Source of the DNA: Paenibacillus sp. DCT19
GTDB lineage: Bacteria; Bacillota; Bacilli; Paenibacillales; Paenibacillaceae
Assembly: GCF_003268635.1 (NCBI RefSeq)
Contig: NZ_CP029639.1
Span: 6,368,001-6,432,000, forward strand
DNA: 64,000 nt
Reading direction: 5' to 3'
In this document: positions 1-9,397 of the stretch, piece after piece
Layout of the letters: every line of letters begins with the position of its first letter
Numbering within the stretch: position 1 is the stretch's first letter
Made by a program: the position numbers and the translations under genes
The notes under the pieces: generated by a model
What the model saw: the letters and a program-made list of their open reading frames with translations, nothing else
Told to the model about the DNA's origin: nothing
Database searches by the model: none

Positions 1-718
1 CCCAGAGCAGCACCCATGAAGCTACCCGCCCTTTCGTTGCATTAGCACGGCTAATGACAAACCACTGTTTAATCTTAGGGAAATACACACCGATAAAGGC
101 ACCTAACATAAAGTACGAGAAGTAAGAGAACGCCCAGCTCCCTTTGTTAGGAACCTGGAATCCATACTTATTACTTACGATGAACGCCCACTGAATGAGT
201 AATCCAATCGGCACGGACCATTTCACAACCGAAGGATACTTCTTGAGCAACCATAGCACAAACGGGAATAACAGATAGAATTGCATGTTGATAAACACAA
301 AGTACAGATGCGTATACGCCTTACCCGTGAAGAGCTTGGTGATGAAGCTAAGGGCTGACTCGCCGAATGGGCGGCCTTGATAATGGATGTAATGCAGTAA
401 TACAAAATACATCAACGAAAACAAGAAATAAGGCAGTAAGATATACACGAATCTTTTCTTGTAAAAATTACTTACTAACTTCTTGTCCAACGGACGGGAA
501 TAATAGTTATAGAACAGCACAAAGCTACTCATAAAGATAAAGGTCGGCGTACCATATTTCATGAAAATATTAATAAAATTATACAGCCAGTAGTACCCTG
601 ACCCGGTCATGTCTACGGTGGCGTATGAAGTGGAATGCACACTTAGCACGCCGATTATAGCCATGGCCCGTACCAGATTTAGCTCTGGAATCCGCTCTCT
701 TTTGATTGTTTCACTCAT
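1..718 (-). CDS. Acyltransferase 3 family membrane protein (partial, N-terminal part)
   Basis: Reading from an ATG at 718 gives about 239 residues that run off the window edge, so the C-terminus is missing. The start has GAAGGAG 11 bases upstream. The protein opens with an Arg (about residue 17) followed ten residues later by His28 in LSVHSTSY, the Arg-x10-His arrangement typical of the acyltransferase 3 (OafA/YrhL) family. Several hydrophobic segments follow, as expected for a 10-TM integral membrane O-acyltransferase. Such enzymes move acetyl or other acyl groups onto cell-surface sugars or glycopolymers. The substrate cannot be told from the sequence, and no glycan biosynthesis gene is adjacent in the window. 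The family call is firm and the role is inferred. Confidence 0.85.
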   Translation of the reverse strand, partial: MSETIKRERIPELNLVRAMAIIGVLSVHSTSYATVDMTGSGYYWLYNFINIFMKYGTPTFIFMSSFVLFYNYYSRPLDKKLVSNFYKKRFVYILLPYFLFSLMYFVLLHYIHYQGRPFGESALSFITKLFTGKAYTHLYFVFINMQFYLLFPFVLWLLKKYPSVVKWSVPIGLLIQWAFIVSNKYGFQVPNKGSWAFSYFSYFMLGAFIGVYFPKIKQWFVISRANATKGRVASWVLLW

Positions 719-883
719 GTTTAGCGTTTCTCCTTCATTTGTTCGTCGATATGTCAGATATGACTTAATATAAGTAACACTCTCTCTATTAAAAAGCATA
801 AAGCTTAATATGGGTAGTCCATTTTCTTAACATTTTCTAAATTTTCAAGCAGATTTCACATGTTTTTCATGTTCATCCATAGC

Positions 884-909
884 AAAAAGACCGCTACAAT
901 GCGGTCTTA
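884..909 (-). terminator. Intrinsic terminator of the GyrI-like gene
   Basis: Inverted repeat AAGACCGC / GCGGTCTT with a six-base loop. Read on the minus strand it is followed by a run of T, just past the stop codon at 930. Confidence 0.8.
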
Positions 910-929
910 AGGGTCAGATAGCATATGTA

Positions 930-1421
930 TTATGATTTATGGATGACCGGGATGAAAATGGTAAACTCAGGATCAGACTCATCCGTCTTCTGAGTCATAG
1001 GGTACACTTCGTAATGCGTAAGCGCACCTCCGGCTAACTGATATTCACTAGCGCCAATTCCCGTATATAGCTCGTTATATGACGCTTCAATGTTCTGACC
1101 CTTCGTGTGGTAACGCTTGGCATAATGGCTTGAAGCAACCCCAATACGCTCCATTCCCTTGGGAATCTCCTGTGTAGCACCAGCATCCACTTCAACGCCA
1201 ACGTAATGAGTAAACCCGGTCTCTGTCATGTGATATGACAACCCAAGTAGCTCGTCCGGATGCAGCACATGCTGAATCTCGTTCAACCGACGTTTAAATT
1301 CCGACTGAATCACACGAATGCCACCGGCTCCTGCCTCGGCAAAGGTTCCTTCCCATTTCAAACCGACAACAACGCTTGCCTCTTTATGCACCAATTCAAA
1401 CACACTATTTACCTGCTCCAT
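930..1421 (-). CDS. GyrI-like / AraC effector-binding domain protein
   Basis: A 163-residue protein made only of a GyrI-like (SOUL/Cass2-type) small-molecule binding fold. It has no DNA-binding domain, unlike the AraC or MerR regulators that carry the same module. Typical features are the early EASVVVGLKWEG strand, the central GVEVD strand and the C-terminal YEVYP plus IFIPV strands. The ATG at 1421 is preceded by AGAGGA nine bases upstream. Stand-alone members bind cationic or aromatic ligands and some hydrolyse them, but the ligand here is unknown. It is monocistronic, with a terminator directly downstream. A role as drug-binding or gyrase-inhibitor-like protein is only inferred from the family. 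Confidence 0.75.
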   Translation of the reverse strand: MEQVNSVFELVHKEASVVVGLKWEGTFAEAGAGGIRVIQSEFKRRLNEIQHVLHPDELLGLSYHMTETGFTHYVGVEVDAGATQEIPKGMERIGVASSHYAKRYHTKGQNIEASYNELYTGIGASEYQLAGGALTHYEVYPMTQKTDESDPEFTIFIPVIHKS

Positions 1422-1590
1422 GAACGCTCATCCTCTCACGATAATATAATTCACTTTCAGCCAGTTATTAGTAATTCACTCCACAATTATACATCAAATA
1501 TAGTTGAAATAACTGTAATTTTTGTTAAATTTAAAAATAATCTGACGCCTGTTAGAAGACTATAAAACCACATCACGATTCATCTTAAAA

Positions 1591-1627
1591 ACAAAAAAAA
1601 CCGTAAGATCTCAAGAGATCATTACGG
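1591..1627 (-). terminator. Intrinsic terminator of the photolyase gene
   Basis: Stem CCGTAA-GATCTC / GAGATC-A-TTACGG followed on the minus strand by an uninterrupted T tract, about 90 bases past the phr stop codon. Confidence 0.85.
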
Positions 1628-1715
1628 AGTAGAGTTTATATATCGCCTGTCTCACCAAGCTTTTTTGTGTAACTGTAATTCTCTAAAGCGCTCTAAAAAT
1701 CCTTAGTATAACAAC

Positions 1716-3062
1716 TCAGTTCTCTTTCGGACGACTAGCTAGAATCGTTTTATAAACCTCAATGGCAGCCTGACGCGAAGCTTTCAGATCGACAATGGCA
1801 TGTTCCCGCGGCTGATGGATGTCTTTGCTGTGCAAATCCTTCAGATCAGGCAGCCATTTGCGAATATAATCCCCCTGAGGGTCATACTTTTCAGACTGTG
1901 TTACCGGATTATTCACTCGGAAATAGGGAGCGGCGTTCTCACCCAGCGAAGCACACCACAACCAATTGCCACGATTCTGGATATTGTCATAGTCTCGCAG
2001 CTTACGTCTGAAATAGGCTTCGCCTAACGTAAAGGGACACTGCAAATTTTTGGTCAGAAACATTGCAGTCAGAATACGGAGCCGGTTCGGCATACGTCCG
2101 GTCTCATTCAATTCGGTCATCGCTGCATCAATAATCGGAATGCCTGTCTCCGCCTTGCACCACTTCTCAAAATGTTCATCGTGTAACGCCGAGAGATCGT
2201 ATACCTTCTCATACGTAAAATAGTGACTCTCATACACGGCACGGTACAGATAGAAATCCCGGAAGCATAACTGTCTAATCCATTCATACGAGTCCTCGGC
2301 TCGGCCGGCAGTATCATACATCTTACGAATCGATATCGCACCAACAGCCACATAGGAGCTCAGATGACTGGGTTCATACGCCTCATACTCATCCCGATGA
2401 TCTCCGTAGTCTACCACTCGCTCTGCCAAGAAATCGTTCAATAATGGGAATGGATCTTCCACCGTAGTGTGTGTTAACAAATGCTCAGGCACATGCATGG
2501 ATTCAGGAAATTCGATCTTGTGCTCACTTACCTTCAGATCTGCAACAGTGGTTGCTGAGGGCGGATTCGGATGCTCATTCATGAATTCGACCCAGCGTCG
2601 ATGGAAGGCAGCGAATACTTTATAAGGCTCTGACTTACCTGTAAAAGCCGCAAAACCTGCAAGATTCATTAATAGATGGTCTGTCAAAAGGGTAAAGGTG
2701 ACCTTCCGATCTTCCGCAACTTTACGTATGCTACGATCCCGCTCTATTGCGTAAGGGGTCATGTCCCGATGGACAACAACCTCATCGATACTGCCTTCCA
2801 TCTGCTCTAAGATGTATTCCACGACTTCAGCAGGCTTACCATACGCAACATGCAGAGGTTGCCCTGCCTCACGGTATTGATTGCCAAGCTCCGCTGCATG
2901 TTGTAGAAAATTCACACCACTGTGCTCCTCGTCACGACCTTGACGCAGCAAGAATGGGTCATAGATAAACACATGCAGACTCTCTACTTCCTGATCTCGC
3001 AAATAATCGAATCCCACCAGGTCATCTGTTCGCAGATCTTTGCGATGTATGAACAATTTCAT
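1716..3062 (-). CDS. phr: Deoxyribodipyrimidine photolyase (CPD, class I type)
   Basis: A 448-residue light-driven DNA repair flavoprotein that splits UV-induced cyclobutane pyrimidine dimers. Residues 1 to about 130 form the antenna-binding Rossmann-like domain, starting with FIHRKDLRTDDL. The C-terminal two thirds is the FAD-binding helical domain, with the hallmark stretch NRGNWLWCASLGENAA near residues 365-385 and the earlier WIRQLCFRDFY. Length matches the family (450-480). The start at 3062 has AGGAGG six bases upstream. It stands alone, 25 bases downstream of the response-regulator stop side, and ends at its own terminator. A cryptochrome-like blue-light sensor is a less likely alternative because the repair signature is intact. 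Confidence 0.92.
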   Translation of the reverse strand: MKLFIHRKDLRTDDLVGFDYLRDQEVESLHVFIYDPFLLRQGRDEEHSGVNFLQHAAELGNQYREAGQPLHVAYGKPAEVVEYILEQMEGSIDEVVVHRDMTPYAIERDRSIRKVAEDRKVTFTLLTDHLLMNLAGFAAFTGKSEPYKVFAAFHRRWVEFMNEHPNPPSATTVADLKVSEHKIEFPESMHVPEHLLTHTTVEDPFPLLNDFLAERVVDYGDHRDEYEAYEPSHLSSYVAVGAISIRKMYDTAGRAEDSYEWIRQLCFRDFYLYRAVYESHYFTYEKVYDLSALHDEHFEKWCKAETGIPIIDAAMTELNETGRMPNRLRILTAMFLTKNLQCPFTLGEAYFRRKLRDYDNIQNRGNWLWCASLGENAAPYFRVNNPVTQSEKYDPQGDYIRKWLPDLKDLHSKDIHQPREHAIVDLKASRQAAIEVYKTILASRPKEN

Positions 3063-3086
3063 TGATATCCTCCTGCTGTGCCTGCA

Positions 3087-4250
3087 CTACTTCGCCATCA
3101 GCTTTTGATAAAGTTGACTCGTCTCCGTCTCAGGTTGGTGACCAAGCTCCTCAAATAGCGTAAGTGTAAACGATGTATACAATTTGAGTATGGCTTGCTG
3201 ATCATCCATGGATGCATACACCTCCATCATAAGACGGCAGACTTCTTCGGCATATGGCTCACGTTCTTGTAGTTGAATTAGCTGCTCGATTGATTCCTTA
3301 CCTCGCCCATGATGCATATTCCACTTGGCGATATCCATTACAAGCTGCATATATTTCCGTTTAAGCTCACGCGCTTTGGCTTGAGACCAATGGTAATCAT
3401 GCTCTTCCAGATAATCTCCTCGGTACAGTGCAGCGAATTCACGCAATTGCTCCACATTCTCTTCGGTGACTTCGCTGTAGCTTATACCTTGTTCGAACTG
3501 TTCTACGTCACTTACGAGATTACCCGCAAGAAGACGATAGCGGTTCATATTGTATTCTAGTTTGCCCGTCATATGCCATTCCTTCAGAAGCTTGCGAATC
3601 TGATACACCGATGTATGTAGATGAGTCAGACCTTTCTCCTGAGAGACGTCTGCCCATAACTTGTCCAGTATGACCTCTTTACTTACCCACTCATCCCGAT
3701 GATGAAACAGAAAAGCAAACAGTTCCTGCGACTTCGTCGTGCGCCACTTATGCTTCTTCGCTTCAGGAGCTAGGCTTCTGTAAATATCCAGATGCTTAAA
3801 GGTGAGTAACCCAGGAACATCCGTGTGAACCTGTGGATCCTTCGCATCGGGCTCTACAATCTCGGCGGTGACCGCAACCTGGGAATGAGCCAAACCAACA
3901 TTCATAATCCGGTCTACTGTCTTTGCTAATCTGGCAGAGCTTAACGGCTTCAAGACGTAATCCAAAGCATGCAATTCAAATGCCTCAACCGCATGATCAG
4001 CATATGCCGTTACAAATATAATCTGAACCTGGTAATCCAATTGCTGTATATATTCAGCCGCTTCCAGTCCATTCATCTCAGGCATTCCGATGTCCAAAAA
4101 TACGACATCTACACGATTCTTGGCCAGAAAATCAATCCCTTCACGAGCTGTCGAAAAACATTGCACAGGTGTAATCCTTCCGTCCGACAATAACAGGCGC
4201 TCCAAATGCAGCTGCGCTGGTTTCTCGTCATCGATTACAATCGCTCTCAC
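3087..4250 (-). CDS. Response regulator with SARP-type (winged helix + BTAD) output
   Basis: A 387-residue response regulator. Residues 1-118 are a receiver domain with the acidic pair after IVIDDE and the phospho-acceptor Asp53 in VVFLDIGMPEMNG. A linker leads to an OmpR/SARP-like winged helix (about 165-240) and then a bacterial transcriptional activator domain of TPR-like helices (about 245-385). The start is GTG at 4250, with AGGAGG and a second purine-rich stretch upstream. It lies about 100 bases downstream of the hybrid kinase gene in the same direction, so the two very likely form a cognate pair. Targets are unknown. Receiver-plus-SARP regulators of this shape are common in Paenibacillus and usually sit next to 7TM-type hybrid kinases. 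Confidence 0.85.
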   Translation of the reverse strand: MRAIVIDDEKPAQLHLERLLLSDGRITPVQCFSTAREGIDFLAKNRVDVVFLDIGMPEMNGLEAAEYIQQLDYQVQIIFVTAYADHAVEAFELHALDYVLKPLSSARLAKTVDRIMNVGLAHSQVAVTAEIVEPDAKDPQVHTDVPGLLTFKHLDIYRSLAPEAKKHKWRTTKSQELFAFLFHHRDEWVSKEVILDKLWADVSQEKGLTHLHTSVYQIRKLLKEWHMTGKLEYNMNRYRLLAGNLVSDVEQFEQGISYSEVTEENVEQLREFAALYRGDYLEEHDYHWSQAKARELKRKYMQLVMDIAKWNMHHGRGKESIEQLIQLQEREPYAEEVCRLMMEVYASMDDQQAILKLYTSFTLTLFEELGHQPETETSQLYQKLMAK

Positions 4251-4353
4251 CGTTCCTCTAACCTCCTAACTATATACAATGGATTAAAGACGACTTACAC
4301 GGAACACTTTGATGCTGAACAACCTCATATAATTATTATTGTATATTAATTAA

Positions 4354-7300
4354 CTATTCTAAGGGTACATAAAACCGAATAATCGATCCCTTTCCCAAAT
4401 GACTCTCAATCTCTAGACCTGTACCATACAGCGAGGTTAATCGCCGATTAATATTTTTCAAGCCGACGCCCCCCGGTCCTTCGGTACGCCCAGATTGAAC
4501 CTGCGCTAGCCGCTCTGGCGATATGCCTACACCATTATCTTCGACCTGTACTAGGATATGGTCTCCTGTATTGGCGATCTTGAGAGATACCGTCCCTCCA
4601 GACGCACGCTCCATTACACCATGGCGAATGGCATTCTCCACCAGAGGTTGGATACTCAGTGGAGGGATATAGAGACGAATTCCAGGCTCGACGTCGTATA
4701 GAACAACCAGCCTTTCCTCGAATCGTGCTTTTTCCAAATGAACATAGGATTCAACAAGCTCCAGCTCCTTGTGAAGTGGCACAAGCTGATCTCTGTTCTG
4801 GAAGTCAAAACTCCCTCGTAGATACTGACTTAGTTCAACCAGCAAGTCTGTAGCCTTGTCCGGATTAACCGCACATGTGGCAATAATGACATTGAGCGCA
4901 TTATAGAGAAAATGTGGTTTGATCTGTGCTTGTAAGAAGGCCATTTCGGTGCGAATCGCCCCCTGTACGGAGGCTTTCATCTCAATTAGCGTTCTGACCC
5001 TGGCGCGAAGCTCACCTGCATCTACAGGTTTACTCAAGAAATCATTCGCTCCAGCCTGAAAACCAAGCTTGATATCCTCAGGCAAGCCCCGCGCCGTCAA
5101 CATCAGAATAGGTAGCTCAGATAATGAACTACGCTCCCTCAGCCTACGGCACAGCTCAATCCCAGACATACCAGGCATCATCCAGTCCGTCACCACCAGA
5201 TCAATGCCAGCGTGTTTCTCACGCAGCTTCAGCGCAGCGGCTCCGCTATCGGCTGCAATGACGTGATATCGCTGTGTTGATAACAAGTTGATCAGGACTT
5301 GACGATTGACCGGATCATCGTCTACAACCAGGATCGTGTGATCCGCCTCAAAGACATAATCGTTTTCATCCAACTCATCAATGAATCCGTTATTCTTCTC
5401 AGCGCTCTGCGTGGCAGCTACGTACTGTGCTGCTGAGGGTTTATAGCTCGCTTGAAGTAAATTCGTCTGTGCGACCGGCAACGTAAAATGGAACACTGAT
5501 CCTTCACCTGGAACGGATTCAACCCATATCGTTCCGCCGCCTAACTCAACAAGTTTACGTGTAATACTTAGGCCGAGCCCCGTACCTCCCATGACGTTCT
5601 CACTTGTCCCATTGCCCTGCTCATAGGATTGAAAAATATCTTCCAGCTTCTCCGCAGCGATGCCTACACCAGTATCAGCAACGGAGACGGTCACCTGGTC
5701 ACCCTCAACAGTCGCATATAGGTGAATTTCGCCTTGGTGGGTATACTTGTACGCATTCCCCAGCAGATTGTACAAAATCTGCCGTAGCCGATCCTCATCC
5801 GCTTCCACAAGCGGCATACCCTGCGGCCACTGCTGGAGCAGTACAATTGGCTTATCTCCGAAGGTAAAGTCGGAAACCTCCACGACTGTACGTGCGATGG
5901 ATTCCAGATCCACCGCTTCTCGTTTCAGTTCAATTTCACTATTTTTAAGCTTGGAAAAATCAAGAATGTCGTTAATTAGCAAAGAGAGCCGTCTGCCTGT
6001 AGAAGTGATCATAGACAGGTTTTTGGCCTGCTTTTTCGTAACTTCACCTGCAGCACCCTCCAGCATGGACTGGGCAATATTAATGATTCCGTGTAGCGGC
6101 GTGCGGAGCTCATGAGAAGTATTAGCCATAAACTCATCTTTGAGGCTATCAATGACAAGCAACCGCTCAGATAAAGCCTCAACCTCACGAAAGGATTCCG
6201 CAAATCGAATGGCTGTTAGGATCATCTGTATGAAAATAAATAATAATAGCTCATACAACGCTAGAAACGATGTATCCCAAGTGGTAAAGGCACCCACGGT
6301 ATGCAGCACCACAACCATCATCAGGCTCATCATGCTAAGTAATGCAAAATGTCCATCATTCGGTCTCATTTTCAACCAAAACACCATAGCTCTAAGCGAG
6401 TAAAGGATGACAACGAGAGAAATAAGTAACATATATGGCGTTAGACGTGAAAACACGGCTGGTGGTAACGCAAGCCCGATTACACATTGTAGAATGACCA
6501 GCGTGACACCAAGTCGAACAAACCATTGATGCACAGCACCCGGAACAATAACATCGATATACCGGAGCAGATAGTAATACGCAAGGGCCGCACTAAGAAA
6601 CTGAATCCGCAGGATTTCGTTATTCGGGAGAAAGGGTAGAAATGTACCTAACAACTTCTCTCCATGGGTCAATGCATACGTCGCACCAGCGAGACTGAAC
6701 AAGCCCAGATAACGAAGTTCACTTTCGTTCTGCCTTAATCTGAATAACAGTAAGAAGAATGCCGCAGGAAACAGGAATCCGAAGAGAGCCATCAGATCGG
6801 TAAGCCAGCTCCATTGCTGGCTATTCTGGATGCTACGTTCATCTCCGAATAAGACTGAGGCAACGATCCCGCCGGAGGAGTAGCTATAGTTAGATACCTG
6901 AATAAGAATATCCGCACTCTCTCCATCAATGGATGTAAAGCCGGTGAACGGCAGATTGAGCTGGATATCAATATCTGGATTGACCCCAGGCAGACCTTTA
7001 CCGCCGATTTCTTTGCCATCCAAAAAAATACGATGAGCCATGCGGATATTCTGAGAGCGTATGCCATAATCGTTCTTAATAACATTGGGATCAATCTTAA
7101 TGCGTACATGATATGTACCGAATCCATGTGCTTGACCAAGTGTTTTATTCCACTGTGAGGGAACTTTCACCTGTGAATGAGGCGATAATGCCTTACGTCC
7201 AGATCGATCAGCCTCCAGATCAACGGGTGTCAACAGTTGATTCGGATAGAAATCCCAATCACCATCAAGCGTTGCAGAACCCTTTTGGTCAAAGTCCCAT

Positions 7301-7434
7301 TGAGTCAGATCTATGAATCCATCCTGGACGGTTGGATTGGTACGATCGGATATTAAGGTATGCGCTACCCAACCCAGCGGAAATATCACAATGCATATGA
7401 AGCTGATCGTGAGCATAATCCAGTGTTTTTTCAT
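4354..7434 (-). CDS. 7TM hybrid sensor histidine kinase with two kinase cores and a receiver
   Basis: A 1026-residue membrane sensor. After a signal or first membrane helix (about 8-28) comes a jelly-roll extracellular domain of the 7TMR-DISM type (about 40-195), then seven membrane helices (about 205-415). The first kinase core is HisKA with His441 in SHELRTPLHG and a HATPase domain with NLLGNAYKY, DTGVGIA and GTGLGLS. A receiver follows with Asp750 in VVTDWMMPGMSG. The C-terminus is a second, LytS-type kinase with His841 in QIKPHFLYNALN and its own ATPase lobe (VENAIRHGV, DNGVGIS). It probably binds an external, perhaps carbohydrate, ligand and passes phosphate to the SARP regulator downstream. 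Having two kinase cores in one chain is unusual outside this group. Confidence 0.88.
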   Translation of the reverse strand: MKKHWIMLTISFICIVIFPLGWVAHTLISDRTNPTVQDGFIDLTQWDFDQKGSATLDGDWDFYPNQLLTPVDLEADRSGRKALSPHSQVKVPSQWNKTLGQAHGFGTYHVRIKIDPNVIKNDYGIRSQNIRMAHRIFLDGKEIGGKGLPGVNPDIDIQLNLPFTGFTSIDGESADILIQVSNYSYSSGGIVASVLFGDERSIQNSQQWSWLTDLMALFGFLFPAAFFLLLFRLRQNESELRYLGLFSLAGATYALTHGEKLLGTFLPFLPNNEILRIQFLSAALAYYYLLRYIDVIVPGAVHQWFVRLGVTLVILQCVIGLALPPAVFSRLTPYMLLISLVVILYSLRAMVFWLKMRPNDGHFALLSMMSLMMVVVLHTVGAFTTWDTSFLALYELLLFIFIQMILTAIRFAESFREVEALSERLLVIDSLKDEFMANTSHELRTPLHGIINIAQSMLEGAAGEVTKKQAKNLSMITSTGRRLSLLINDILDFSKLKNSEIELKREAVDLESIARTVVEVSDFTFGDKPIVLLQQWPQGMPLVEADEDRLRQILYNLLGNAYKYTHQGEIHLYATVEGDQVTVSVADTGVGIAAEKLEDIFQSYEQGNGTSENVMGGTGLGLSITRKLVELGGGTIWVESVPGEGSVFHFTLPVAQTNLLQASYKPSAAQYVAATQSAEKNNGFIDELDENDYVFEADHTILVVDDDPVNRQVLINLLSTQRYHVIAADSGAAALKLREKHAGIDLVVTDWMMPGMSGIELCRRLRERSSLSELPILMLTARGLPEDIKLGFQAGANDFLSKPVDAGELRARVRTLIEMKASVQGAIRTEMAFLQAQIKPHFLYNALNVIIATCAVNPDKATDLLVELSQYLRGSFDFQNRDQLVPLHKELELVESYVHLEKARFEERLVVLYDVEPGIRLYIPPLSIQPLVENAIRHGVMERASGGTVSLKIANTGDHILVQVEDNGVGISPERLAQVQSGRTEGPGGVGLKNINRRLTSLYGTGLEIESHLGKGSIIRFYVPLE

Positions 7435-7709
7435 CCTAAATCCTTCCGTCTCTAGAGAAGAACGTCTAAATTTGTCGTTTAATCGTCATAAATCTAAATT
7501 CAAAAAGGGCGATCTTTTTGAACAACCTACCTCTATAAATCCATGTTACACGTTTCTCGTGTAGACGGAAATAGTTGGAGCAGCTATTTTTGCAAAACAA
7601 AAAGCCACAAACTCGTCTACCGGCATGCTCGCCCGCATCGAATTTGCAGCTTTCTGGCTCTATCACGCTGTTATTTCACTATAATTCCATTGGAATTACA
7701 GTAAATACA
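7435..7709. other. Intergenic region with a repeat tail and promoter of the hybrid kinase
   Basis: No credible gene. It must hold the minus-strand promoter of the hybrid kinase and the 3 prime end of the SRPBCC unit. CTTTTTGAACAACCT at 7514-7528 matches the terminal segment of the dispersed R1 repeat found at 14.7, 15.8, 40.0 and 57.7 kb. GTAGACG at 7560 and CGTCTAC near 7615 could pair as a loose hairpin. I cannot assign a promoter with confidence. Confidence 0.4.
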
Positions 7710-8126
7710 TTATTGAACCTCTTGCGCAAGTTTCTGTACAATTCCCACCCAGCCTTGTTCCATACGCTCACGTACGATGGCATGCGCTTGTCCGAATTCA
7801 GTCAATTGATCGGCATCCCAACCACTGTGAGTTAACGTAAACCGGGTTCCTTCAGGCTGTTCGTTCAGCTCAAATGTAAGCGTCCAGTCCTTGCCCCAAC
7901 GAAAAGAAAGCTTGTGCTCCGGCTTGACTTCAATCACCTTGCATGGGGATTGCCCAAAGGGTCCTGCTTCCAATATGAATTCATGACCTTCTGTTGCTTC
8001 CATGTTACTAGGCATGAACCAACGACCCATACCTTGTGCTGTGGATACGATCTCCCACACCTTGCTTACCGGCGCATGAATGAGTACCTGCTGTCGAATA
8101 TCCGGCAATGCACTTGCTGAATCCAT
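7710..8126 (-). CDS. SRPBCC / AHSA1-like domain protein
   Basis: A 138-residue single-domain protein of the START-like SRPBCC superfamily (AHSA1/YndB type). It shows the opening strand IHAPVSKVWEIV, the GRWFMPS turn, the central LSFRWG strand and a C-terminal helix ending in WVGIVQKLAQ. Family members bind hydrophobic ligands or act as co-chaperone-like proteins, and no enzymatic residue pattern is evident. It starts at an ATG with AGGAGG seven bases upstream and follows namA by only 18 bases, so the two are co-transcribed. The context suggests a minor role in electrophile or xenobiotic handling with NamA, but that is inference. Confidence 0.8.
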   Translation of the reverse strand: MDSASALPDIRQQVLIHAPVSKVWEIVSTAQGMGRWFMPSNMEATEGHEFILEAGPFGQSPCKVIEVKPEHKLSFRWGKDWTLTFELNEQPEGTRFTLTHSGWDADQLTEFGQAHAIVRERMEQGWVGIVQKLAQEVQ

Positions 8127-8144
8127 TCTACTTCCTCCTAGAAA

Positions 8145-9179
8145 TCAGTACCCGCGAGAATATTGCGTCGCAATTCCAGCCTGATCCTTCGTAATGCCAA
8201 GTGCCAGCGCTGCATGGTTCGCCCAATACGGGTCACGCAGCATACCTCTACCTATAGCGACCAAGTCAGCATCACCGTTTCCAATAACCGCTTCGGCTAA
8301 GGCATACTCATCAAGCAACCCTACCGCAATGACAGGAACGTTCAATTCCTCACGGAAACGGCGTGCAAAAGGAACCTGATATCCAGGATAGTTACCTGGT
8401 TTTCTCTGTCCTGTAGGCCCTTCACCACCTGAGCTGATATGGAACATATCTACACCGGCCTCCTGATAGGCACGAGACATCTCAAGGGTATGATCTATAT
8501 CATATCCACCATCAGCATATTCTACTGCGGAAATCCGCAGAATAAGTGGCATATCCTCAGGCATTTCCTTTTTCACTGCACGAATCACTTCAACGCCAAA
8601 CTGGGATAGATTCTGGCCGTATTTATCTTCCCGGTGGTTCATCAGCTTGGAGTGGAATTGATGCATCAGATATCCGTGTGCCCCATGTAGTTCGATTGCA
8701 TCTACACCTGCTTGAACCGCACGACGAACACCGTCTGCGTATTTCTGCACCATTTCTTCGACTTCTTCTGTCGTTAACGCTCTTGGAGTCTTGAAGTTCT
8801 CCCCAGGGAATGTCACAACAGAAGGTGCAACAGGCTGCTCGGCATCCTGTGCTTTTCGTCCTGCGTGAGCAATCTGAATCGCCACTTTGGAACCGTGGGC
8901 ATGTATGCTATCAATCAGCTTGCGAAAAGCTGGAATGTGATCATCTGACCATATCCCGAGGTCATTATCGGTGATGCGTCCATCTGGGTCAACATCTGTC
9001 ATCTCAATGACGATCAGACCTGTGCCTCCAACAGCACGACTCACATAGTGAACCTGGTGCCACTCATTAGGAATACCATCCTTGGCATCTACGGAATACT
9101 GGCACATCGGCGCCATAACAATACGATTATTTAACTGTAATCCCTTGAACTGATAGGGAGAAAATAAAGTCTCTGACAT
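8145..9179 (-). CDS. namA: NADPH dehydrogenase NamA (YqjM-type old yellow enzyme)
   Basis: A 344-residue FMN-dependent ene-reductase that reduces activated C=C bonds of alpha,beta-unsaturated aldehydes and ketones and also nitro compounds, using NADPH. The TIM-barrel family marks are present: RIVMAPMCQYS with the Cys and Tyr that tune the flavin in the YqjM subgroup, the substrate-binding pair in ELHGAHGYLMHQF, and the C-terminal phosphate-binding GDADLVAIGRGMLRDP. Length equals B. subtilis YqjM (338) within a few residues. The first gene of a two-gene minus-strand unit with the SRPBCC protein. AAGTACGTAC at 9272-9281 upstream resembles the HxlR-type motif found at 44.15 kb and could be its operator. 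Confidence 0.93.
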   Translation of the reverse strand: MSETLFSPYQFKGLQLNNRIVMAPMCQYSVDAKDGIPNEWHQVHYVSRAVGGTGLIVIEMTDVDPDGRITDNDLGIWSDDHIPAFRKLIDSIHAHGSKVAIQIAHAGRKAQDAEQPVAPSVVTFPGENFKTPRALTTEEVEEMVQKYADGVRRAVQAGVDAIELHGAHGYLMHQFHSKLMNHREDKYGQNLSQFGVEVIRAVKKEMPEDMPLILRISAVEYADGGYDIDHTLEMSRAYQEAGVDMFHISSGGEGPTGQRKPGNYPGYQVPFARRFREELNVPVIAVGLLDEYALAEAVIGNGDADLVAIGRGMLRDPYWANHAALALGITKDQAGIATQYSRGY

Positions 9180-9271
9180 ATGGGCTACATCTCCTATTCA
9201 AATCTTCTGATATATATATTGAGCTTGTTAGCTTGCGTCATTTCTATTATGAACTTTACCTACCGGAATAC

Positions 9272-9281
9272 AAGTACGTAC
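9272..9281. promoter_or_regulatory. Candidate HxlR-type operator upstream of namA
   Basis: AAGTACGTAC lies about 95 bases upstream of namA and contains the palindrome GTACGTAC or GTACGTA. The same AAGTACGTA core occurs twice in the HxlR/MFS intergenic region (44149-44157 and 44168-44176). HxlR-family regulators commonly control electrophile-response oxidoreductases, so a shared regulator is plausible but unproven. Confidence 0.35.
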
Positions 9282-9397
9282 ATTTCTGTGCCCTAGTACC
9301 CTTTTTTATACCTGACCTCATCTATAAACGCTACTCAGCGAACACCCAGTTAAACGTGATATTATACCAGTAGAGACTAAAACTAAAGGAGCGATTA

